Position numbers and translations under genes: made by a program. The notes beneath the pieces are model-generated. The model was not told where the DNA came from, did no database searches, and saw only the letters and a program-made list of their open reading frames with translations. A DNA stretch of 18,918 nucleotides from positions 1 to 18,918 of the forward strand of contig JADDPU010000244.1 in NCBI GenBank assembly GCA_016781725.1, given 5' to 3'. Below, in pieces: positions 13,739 through 18,918 of the stretch (its first letter is position 1; each line of letters opens with the position of its first letter). The stretch is from Rubrobacter sp. Its GTDB lineage: Bacteria; Actinomycetota; Rubrobacteria; Rubrobacterales; Rubrobacteraceae.

Positions 13739-15061
13739 TCAATTCTTCTTTTTGGCGGGGCTGGTCTCTTCGAGGCCCGGCTCTGGGCCGTCGTGGCGGA
13801 TGGCGCGGGCGTAGAGCAGGAGGGCCGGGGAGAGGATGAGGGCGGCGAGGGTGAGGGCGCTCCTCACCCCTGCGAGGTTGCCGACGGCCCCGATGACGGG
13901 GCCTGCGGAGGCCTCGCCCAGGGCGCCAGCCTGGCTGCCCATCGAGATCACGGTCGCCCGCACTCTAGGGTCGAGGCCCTCGTTGAGCCACGTCAGGTAC
14001 AGCGGCTCGGCGAGGGTGCGCACGAGGCTGGCGAACCAGAACGCCGCGAGCGCTATGGCGAAGCTCCCGGCGAGCGCGAAGGCGAGCATCCCGGCTATGG
14101 TGAGCGCGTTCAGGACGAACAGGAGGCGCGCGGCCACGGCGGCGTCTCCGACGTTCAGGTTGCGGCCCAGGATCTCGGCCGCGACGTAGCTCAGGACCAG
14201 GGACCCGGCGCTGATGACGCCGAACCACACGACAGGGTCGAGGCCGCCGAGCCAAGGGAGCCCGAGCCCGTCCAGAAAGTGCTTGGCGTAGAGCCTGTCG
14301 AAACCCTCCTGGGACATGCCGGTGAACACTGCGACGGCGAGCAGCATCAACAGTACCGGGCGGGCGCGCACGAGCCGGACGCCGCCGCGCGCCGTGGCCC
14401 TCGCCTGCTGCAGGGAGGAGCGGCCCTCCCTTGGCGAGGGGCGGAAGTTGCGCTCGGGCATTACGAGGAACAACGCCAGGCCGAGCGCGACGGTCAGGGC
14501 GCCGCCGACGAGCAGCGGCAGGTTGAGGGCGACGGTGGCGAGTAGAACGCTCCCGCCCGCGCCGAGCAGGGAGCCGAGGTAGTCCGCCTGCTCGCCGCGC
14601 AGGTACACCCGGCCCAGGTCCCGCTCCGGGGCTTCGTCCGCGATCCAGGCTTCAAGGGCGCCGCTTATAAAGGTGTAGCCCACCCCCCACACCGCCTGGG
14701 CGGCCAGCACCGCCGCGAAGGTGGGGACCGCGCCCTCGAGGGCGAAGCCGAAACCCATGAGCAAGAAGCCCGTAATGACCGACCTGCGCCGCCCGTAGGT
14801 GTCGGCCAGGACGCCGGTCGGCACCTCGAAGATAAGTACCGCCACCTCGAGCGCCGTCCCGAGCAGCACGAGGCGCAAGGGGTCGAGCTCGACCACCTCT
14901 ATCCTGTAGACCGAGGCGACGGTGGCCCACAGCATGAAAAACAGCGCGAAGGCGCCCTTGATCCCCAGGTACACAGGGTATGGTCTGAAGTAGCTCAAGG
15001 ATTCCTGCTTTCTTACGGCGCCCTTCGCGAGCCTTATGATCCGGCGAGGGCGGGACCCCAC
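13739..15061 (-). CDS. Major facilitator superfamily transporter
   Basis: A 440-aa, multi-pass membrane protein of about 12 helices. The MFS motif A equivalent, PTGVLADTYGRRRS (81-94), lies between helices 2 and 3, and a basic central loop (about 205-232) separates the halves. The C-terminus is a charged Lys-rich tail (AKKKN). The sequence resembles DHA-type drug/metabolite exporters of unknown substrate. The GTG start has no good Shine-Dalgarno. The first 22 residues are Arg/Lys-rich and cytoplasmic, so a slightly later start is possible. It has its own promoter upstream and a likely terminator before cysH, so it seems a single transcription unit unrelated to the sulfate operon. Confidence 0.85.
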   Translation of the reverse strand: MGSRPRRIIRLAKGAVRKQESLSYFRPYPVYLGIKGAFALFFMLWATVASVYRIEVVELDPLRLVLLGTALEVAVLIFEVPTGVLADTYGRRRSVITGFLLMGFGFALEGAVPTFAAVLAAQAVWGVGYTFISGALEAWIADEAPERDLGRVYLRGEQADYLGSLLGAGGSVLLATVALNLPLLVGGALTVALGLALFLVMPERNFRPSPREGRSSLQQARATARGGVRLVRARPVLLMLLAVAVFTGMSQEGFDRLYAKHFLDGLGLPWLGGLDPVVWFGVISAGSLVLSYVAAEILGRNLNVGDAAVAARLLFVLNALTIAGMLAFALAGSFAIALAAFWFASLVRTLAEPLYLTWLNEGLDPRVRATVISMGSQAGALGEASAGPVIGAVGNLAGVRSALTLAALILSPALLLYARAIRHDGPEPGLEETSPAKKKN

Positions 15062-15216
15062 CGGCCCGCGAAACGCCTAGCTTCGGGCGACCGCCCGCGG
15101 CGCAGGCAGCGCGAACCGGTCTCCGAGATTGCGGGTGCGCGGCGGTAGGGGGGCCGTGGGGATCACGGTCCTCCGTTTCGGTCTACGCCGCCTGCTAAAG
15201 AATTAACATCCCGCGC

Positions 15217-15246
15217 ATCGTACCCCGGTTGCGCCTACGGCGTCAA
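15217..15246 (-). promoter_or_regulatory. Sigma-70-type promoter for the MFS transporter gene
   Basis: On the minus strand, TTGACG (15246-15241), an 18-base spacer and TACGAT (15222-15217). The predicted start near 15210 gives a leader of about 150 bases before the GTG at 15061. The 15062-15298 gap otherwise shows no gene or clear RNA structure. Confidence 0.55.
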
Positions 15247-15298
15247 GGAAGCCCATCCGCCCTCGGACCTCCTCGACCCGCGATAAGGAGCGACCGCC

Positions 15299-15781
15299 TC
15301 AAGGGCCTTGCAGCGGGCGCTCGTAGCGCACGATCGGCTCGCCGAGTTCCCCGCTCTCCGGATGCCCGCTACTGACGAAACCGCGGCCCGCGTAGAGGGC
15401 AGCCGCCCGCGGGTCGGCGGCGTGCGTCCAGAGCTGGGCGCGCCCGTAGCCGCGCGACCTGGCCTCCGCGAGCGTGGCGTCGAGTAGACGCCCGCCTATG
15501 CCCCCACCCCAGCGTTCGGGCAAAACGAAGACCATCTGGACGACGCAGAGCTCGCGCGGTCTTGAAGTCGCCGGTGTCGCCAGCGACATGCCGACGATCT
15601 CCCCGCCGCAATCGGCCACGAACAGGAACGCCCCGGGCCGCCGCGTGTAGCCGCGCACCCGCCTCTCGGTAACTGCTCCTATCGGCTGGCCGCCGCGGCG
15701 GGCGGTCTCGGCCGCGCGCCACACCGAGAGCGCGGGGCCAAGATCCTCGAGACGCCCTTTGCGTATGACCGCGTCGTTCAC
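15299..15781 (-). CDS. GNAT-family N-acetyltransferase
   Basis: A 160-aa single-domain acetyltransferase. The acetyl-CoA pyrophosphate-binding loop is ERWGGGIGGRLLDATLAEA (89-107), preceded by the beta-4 strand LCVVQMVFVLP and followed by AALYAGRGFVSSG, the usual late motif contacting CoA. The substrate is unknown. The GTG start has AAAGGA nine bases upstream. It lies between the F420 genes and the MFS gene with gaps of about 100 and 237 bases, so cotranscription with cofE is possible but an inverted repeat intervenes. Confidence 0.88.
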   Translation of the reverse strand: MNDAVIRKGRLEDLGPALSVWRAAETARRGGQPIGAVTERRVRGYTRRPGAFLFVADCGGEIVGMSLATPATSRPRELCVVQMVFVLPERWGGGIGGRLLDATLAEARSRGYGRAQLWTHAADPRAAALYAGRGFVSSGHPESGELGEPIVRYERPLQGP

Positions 15782-15843
15782 GGCGGATGGTCCTTTCGGC
15801 TCGCGTTTCTACCCCGCGCGGCGGTGCGAGTACGACCCCCCGC

Positions 15844-15889
15844 CCGGTAGGCCGTCTCGCGGTCCACCCGCCGCGGGAGGGCCTACCGG
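15844..15889 (-). terminator. 10-bp inverted repeat spanning the cofE stop codon (possible terminator or 3' structure)
   Basis: CCGGTAGGCC (15844-15853) and GGCCTACCGG (15880-15889) are perfect complements 26 bases apart, and a smaller CCCG/CGGG dyad lies in the loop. The cofE TAG is within one arm. No T-tract follows, so this is a 3'-end structure or Rho-type site at best. It marks the likely end of the cofD-cofC-cofE transcript. Confidence 0.4.
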
Positions 15890-16626
15890 AACATATCCCT
15901 CTCGGGGGGCATGAGGAGGTCCTTCCCGGTGCCGGGGGCCGGGGTATACGGGTAGCCGCGCACGATGGCCAGCGGAACGCGGTCGGTCTTGCCCATCACC
16001 AGCTCGGCGGCCGCGGCGAGCTCGTCGGCGATGGCGAGGACGCTCGCCTCCATGGGGTAGCCGTAGGGGTCCCTCTCCCCGCGGTAGTCCGCGACGGGGT
16101 CCATGCCGGCGACGCCTATGGCGACGTCGGTGATGCCGTGGCGCCAGGCCCGCCCGAAGGAGTCCGAGACGACTACGGCGACCTCCACGCCCAGGCGGTC
16201 GGCGAGCGCCTCGCGCAGCCTCGCGGCGGAGGCGTCGGGGTCAAGGGGCAAGAGGCAGACTGTGTCGTCGCCTGGGACGTTCGAGGCGTCGACGCCGGCG
16301 TTCGCGCAGACAAAGCCGTGGTGGGTCTCGGAGATCACGATGCCCCGGTCCATGCGGACGATGCGCCGGCTCTCCCTGAACACCACCTCGATCTGGCGCG
16401 GGTCCTTCCCGTGGCGGGCCGCGTAGCCCTTCGCGAGCGCGGAGGGCTCGACCTCGCGGAGGTCCACGAGGCGGCCCTCGGCCTTGCTTACTATCTTGTG
16501 CGTGACCACGAGGACGTCGCCGGAGCGAAGGTCGCGCCGCGCGGCTTCAGAGATGAGAGCGGAGAGGTCGTCGCCGGGACGGACCTCGGGGAAGCCCTCG
16601 ATCCCCAGCACCTCCAACCCCCTCAC
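15883..16626 (-). CDS. cofE: Coenzyme F420-0:L-glutamate ligase CofE (stand-alone, without FbiB nitroreductase domain)
   Basis: A 247-aa, GTP-dependent ligase adding glutamates to F420-0. Family motifs are VVTHKIVSKAEGR (41-53), the THHGFVCANAGVDASN stretch (101-116) with its acidic and Asn metal/GTP ligands, SDSFGRAWR (154-162), GVAGMDPVADYRGERDPYG and MGKTDRVPLAIVRG. Actinobacterial FbiB normally has this domain fused to a nitroreductase. Here the chain ends after CofE (PERDMFR), as in archaea, and the reductase domain is found at 2542-3606 fused to something else. The GTG start overlaps the cofC stop as GTGA, and there is no independent Shine-Dalgarno of note. Confidence 0.95.
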   Translation of the reverse strand: MRGLEVLGIEGFPEVRPGDDLSALISEAARRDLRSGDVLVVTHKIVSKAEGRLVDLREVEPSALAKGYAARHGKDPRQIEVVFRESRRIVRMDRGIVISETHHGFVCANAGVDASNVPGDDTVCLLPLDPDASAARLREALADRLGVEVAVVVSDSFGRAWRHGITDVAIGVAGMDPVADYRGERDPYGYPMEASVLAIADELAAAAELVMGKTDRVPLAIVRGYPYTPAPGTGKDLLMPPERDMFR

Positions 16627-17237
16627 GGGTGGGGCATCCCCGTCTGCTCGAGGCGCCTCAGGTCCCCGGCCGTGTCCAGATCAAAGGCCAGGTGGGAGCG
16701 TTCGCAGACCCGCACTTCGAGGCCGCGCGCCCGGGCCGCCCCAAGGTGCGCCTCGAAGCTCTCAGGCCCGAAGAGGAAGGGCAGGGCGTCGGGGGGACGG
16801 AGCAGGAGCGCGTTCGTCCCGGAGCGGGCGCCGTCCGGCGCGAGCACCAGGCCAGGCCCATCACCGGCGGCCTCGAGCACCGCCCCGACGTCCTCCCCGT
16901 CGAGGAGCGGCAAATCGGCCGGCAGGACGAGCAGCGCCGAAGCCCCACCGGCCAACGCTCGGGCGCGGCCTTCCTCGAGTGCCGGGTTTAGCCCAACGCT
17001 CCTCTGCACCAGCGGCACGGCGCCGCGGCTCGCCGCCTCGCCGAGCACCACCGGGTCGGGGCTGACGACGCAGACGTCCCCGACCCCGGCCTCCTTCAGC
17101 GCCCTGACGACGCGCCCCATCATGTAAAGGGTCAGCCCGGCCCTGGCGCCGGGGTTGAGGATAGGGGCGAGCCGGCTCTTGGTCCCGGCCAGATCCTTGA
17201 CCGGCACTACCGCGAATACGTCCGCCGTTTCGCTCAT
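16623..17237 (-). CDS. cofC: 2-phospho-L-lactate / phosphoenolpyruvate guanylyltransferase CofC (FbiD)
   Basis: A 204-aa nucleotidyltransferase making the guanylyl donor that CofD attaches to Fo. It has a Rossmann-type NTP-binding start VPVKDLAGTKSRLAP (11-25), the metal-binding LPADLPLL (105-112), GARSGTNALLLRPPD (136-150) and the late FDLDTAGDL (185-193). In mycobacteria this enzyme uses phosphoenolpyruvate, which then requires a dehydro-F420-0 reductase; a candidate reductase exists in this window, so the PEP route is likely here. ATGA overlap with cofD and GTGA overlap with cofE give a tightly coupled trio. Confidence 0.94.
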   Translation of the reverse strand: MSETADVFAVVPVKDLAGTKSRLAPILNPGARAGLTLYMMGRVVRALKEAGVGDVCVVSPDPVVLGEAASRGAVPLVQRSVGLNPALEEGRARALAGGASALLVLPADLPLLDGEDVGAVLEAAGDGPGLVLAPDGARSGTNALLLRPPDALPFLFGPESFEAHLGAARARGLEVRVCERSHLAFDLDTAGDLRRLEQTGMPHP

Positions 17238-18175
17238 CCCGCCGCCAGCCCAGCCCCGAACTCTACGACCTCGCGCGCGAGGCGCGCCCTGTCCTGAGCA
17301 CCGCGCATCACCGAGTCCGTCGCGAGAACTTGCATCCCGAGGGCCTCGACGCCGGCCCGCTCCTCCACGTCCACGCGGTCGATGACCATCCCGTCCACGA
17401 GCCCTTCGTAAATTGCGGCGACGCCCGCGGCGGAGACCTCGTGTCCGAGCGAGGCCAGCATCCTGTCGGCCGGTCCCTTGAGCGCCCTTCCGCCCACGAT
17501 GGGGCTGACGGCCACTTTCGGGGCCGACGAGGACGCGAGGGCCTCTCTCATCCCCGGTAGCGCGAGGATAGGGCCGACGCTCACGATGGGGTTGGAGGGA
17601 CAGAAGACGACGACGTCGGCGGCGGCCAACGCCTCAAGAACGGCGTCCGTCGGCCTGGCTTCCCCGACGCCCCGCAGCTCGACGCCGAGCACCTCGTCCC
17701 TCTGGCCGCGGCGCACGAAGTACTCCTGGAACTCGAGGAGGCCGGCCGGCGTCTTCAGCACCGTCGAGACCTCTTCGTCGCTCATGGGCAGGACGGCGCT
17801 CCGTACACCCAAGGAGCCCGAGAGGGCGCCCGTAACGGTAGTCAGCGTCTCCCCGGCGCGCAGCCGGGCCGTCCTAAGGACGTGGGTCGCCAGGTCCCGG
17901 TCGCCTAGCAGAAACCAGGTGTCCTCCCCGTAGCGGGCGAGCATGCCAAGGGCGTCGAAGGACTCGCCGGCGAGGCCCCAGCCGGTCTCGGGGTTGGAGA
18001 TCCCGGCGAGCGTGTACATCACCGTGTCGAGGTCGGGGCAGATCCGCAGTCCCCAGAGATCGAAGTCGTCGGCCGTGTTCACGACCACCGTGAGGGCCCC
18101 CGGCGCCACCACCTCTTGCAACCCGGCCGAGAGCTTCGCGCCGCCGACCCCGCCCGCGAGCGCGCACACCCTCAT
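17234..18175 (-). CDS. cofD: 2-phospho-L-lactate transferase CofD (FbiA)
   Basis: A 313-aa enzyme transferring the phospho-lactyl (or phosphoenolpyruvyl) group from its guanylyl donor to Fo, giving (dehydro-)F420-0. Signatures are LAGGVGGAKLSAGLQ (6-20), NTADDFDLWGLRICPDLDT with the acidic metal ligands, LGDRDLATHVLR, PMSDEEVSTVL, VVFCPSNPIVSVGPIL and VSPIVGGRALKGPADRML. Length is normal. The ATG start lies 24 bases after the NUDIX stop, with a GGAGC site upstream. The stop overlaps the cofC start as ATGA. Confidence 0.96.
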   Translation of the reverse strand: MRVCALAGGVGGAKLSAGLQEVVAPGALTVVVNTADDFDLWGLRICPDLDTVMYTLAGISNPETGWGLAGESFDALGMLARYGEDTWFLLGDRDLATHVLRTARLRAGETLTTVTGALSGSLGVRSAVLPMSDEEVSTVLKTPAGLLEFQEYFVRRGQRDEVLGVELRGVGEARPTDAVLEALAAADVVVFCPSNPIVSVGPILALPGMREALASSSAPKVAVSPIVGGRALKGPADRMLASLGHEVSAAGVAAIYEGLVDGMVIDRVDVEERAGVEALGMQVLATDSVMRGAQDRARLAREVVEFGAGLAAG

Positions 18176-18199
18176 CGGGCCCCGGCTCCGACGACGATC

Positions 18200-18772
18200 C
18201 TAGCCGGCCGCGACATCTTCCCCGCCGGAGCGCCTGACGGCGTAGTTGGTGATGGCGAGGATGCTGAGGGCGTCCGTGATCCTGCCGTCAAGCGCCATCT
18301 CCAGGGCCTCCTCGAAAAGGACCCGGCGCACGCCGAGGACCTCCGTGCCCTCCGGCTGCCGCTCGCCGGGGATGAGCCCGGTGGCCAGGAACCACACCCC
18401 GTACTCGTTCGCGACGGAGTTCGAGAGGTAGGTCTCCCCGAGCCTTCGCCAGCGCGTGGCCTCGAACCCGGTCTCCTCTTTAAGCTCGCGCTGGGCGGCG
18501 TGCAGGGGGTCCTCGCCCTCGGGGCATCCACCCTCGGGTATCTCCCACGAGTATCGCTCCAGCGGGTAGCGGTACTGACCGACCAGGTAGACGTGGTCGT
18601 CCTCGATGGGCAAAACGCCGACGGCGATGTTCTTGTAGTCGACGACGCCGTAGATGCCGGGCTCGCCGTCGGGCCGGATCACCCGGTCCTCGCGCACGGA
18701 GATCCAGGGGTTCTCGTAGACCCGCCTCGACCCGAGCGTCCGCCACGGGCTCTGCGCCTCGCCTCGCGTCAC
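18200..18772 (-). CDS. NUDIX hydrolase, ADP-ribose pyrophosphatase-like
   Basis: A 190-aa pyrophosphohydrolase. The Nudix box fits the pattern G-x5-E-x7-REUxEExGU (81-103) with the REL-x-EETGF core. Around it are VYENPWISVREDRVI near 18-32, IPEGG just ahead of the box and a GERQPEGTE loop, as in ADP-ribose/nucleoside-diphosphate sugar hydrolases. The frame is open further upstream, but the GTG at 18772 is preferred. It has GGAGG four bases upstream and overlaps the stop of the preceding gene as GTGA. It lies 24 bases before cofD and is probably cotranscribed with the F420 genes. Whether it cleans up a guanylyl by-product or is unrelated is not known. Confidence 0.88.
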   Translation of the reverse strand: MTRGEAQSPWRTLGSRRVYENPWISVREDRVIRPDGEPGIYGVVDYKNIAVGVLPIEDDHVYLVGQYRYPLERYSWEIPEGGCPEGEDPLHAAQRELKEETGFEATRWRRLGETYLSNSVANEYGVWFLATGLIPGERQPEGTEVLGVRRVLFEEALEMALDGRITDALSILAITNYAVRRSGGEDVAAG

Positions 18773-18918
18773 GGCGCCTCCGGGCGAGAACTCCGCAAGG
18801 CCGCCTCCAGACGCCCATCGAGCTTCTCGAGAAGCGTCGCTGGGACGAACTCTTCCCCGTGCCTCTCCGACAAAGTCGCCATCATCTCCCCGCCCCACTC
18901 CCAGGCGGCGAGGTAAGC
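18769..18918 (-). CDS. C-terminal 49 residues of an unidentified protein (cut by the window edge)
   Basis: The minus-strand frame runs from the window edge to a TGA at 18771-18769 that overlaps the NUDIX start (GTGA). The visible tail includes WEWGGEMMATLSERHGEEF, then LEKLDGRLEAALR, amphipathic and probably helical, with no recognisable motif. Codon use resembles the neighbouring genes, and the coupled overlap supports a real coding end. The family cannot be named from this fragment. Confidence 0.55.
   Translation of the reverse strand, partial: AYLAAWEWGGEMMATLSERHGEEFVPATLLEKLDGRLEAALRSSRPEAP

Noticed and set aside
15787..17127. Plus-strand open frame of 446 codons opposite cofE and cofC
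   Set aside because: It is antisense to two clear enzymes and has the biased composition of a GC-rich shadow frame, with no domain recognised.

Overview
The window is GC-rich and densely packed, with genes meeting in 1-4 base stop/start overlaps and many GTG and TTG starts. A fused CofG-CofH (FbiC-type) protein, a complete coenzyme F420 gene set, a mycobacterial-type ferredoxin sulfite reductase and an Rv0121-like split-barrel domain point to an actinobacterium. A deep lineage such as Rubrobacter fits, but the genus is inference. No rRNA, tRNA, CRISPR array, insertion sequence or phage gene was seen.

Layout. (1) 2-2410, plus strand: fbiC, followed by what looks like the broken start of a GNAT acetyltransferase gene (about 2407-2515). 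(2) 2542-4634, minus strand: a luciferase-like oxidoreductase translationally coupled to a fusion of a predicted F420-dependent split-barrel domain with an FbiB-C-terminal-type nitroreductase. (3) 4702-6877: a secreted RlpA/LysM cell-wall protein (minus) divergent from a membrane-anchored HTH-TM-PASTA protein (plus), with three perfect inverted repeats between them. (4) 6923-13520, minus strand: a seven-gene sulfate assimilation operon, in transcription order cysH, sulfite reductase, FrhB/FpoF-like iron-sulfur flavoprotein, an unknown 114-aa protein, sat, cysC and a TauE/TSUP permease. A good sigma-70-type promoter lies upstream and its transcript would begin at or next to a 28-codon, two-cysteine ORF. 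(5) 13739-15781, minus strand: an MFS transporter and a GNAT acetyltransferase. (6) 15883-18918, minus strand: the tail of an unknown gene, a NUDIX hydrolase, cofD, cofC and cofE.

How the genes fit together. FbiC makes the deazaflavin Fo. CofC and CofD attach the phospho-lactyl or phosphoenolpyruvyl arm, CofE adds glutamates, and the nitroreductase half of the fusion can supply the dehydro-F420-0 reductase step done by the FbiB C-terminus in mycobacteria. F420 can therefore plausibly be made wholly from genes in this window. Between the two F420 gene groups sits a sulfate assimilation operon in which the usual NADPH/ferredoxin electron supply for sulfite reductase is replaced by a protein resembling the F420H2-oxidising module of Fpo/Fqo and of methanogen Fsr.

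The main hypothesis is thus an assimilatory, two-protein F420H2-to-sulfite system. The sequence supports the parts and their coupling; electron flow from F420H2 is inference.
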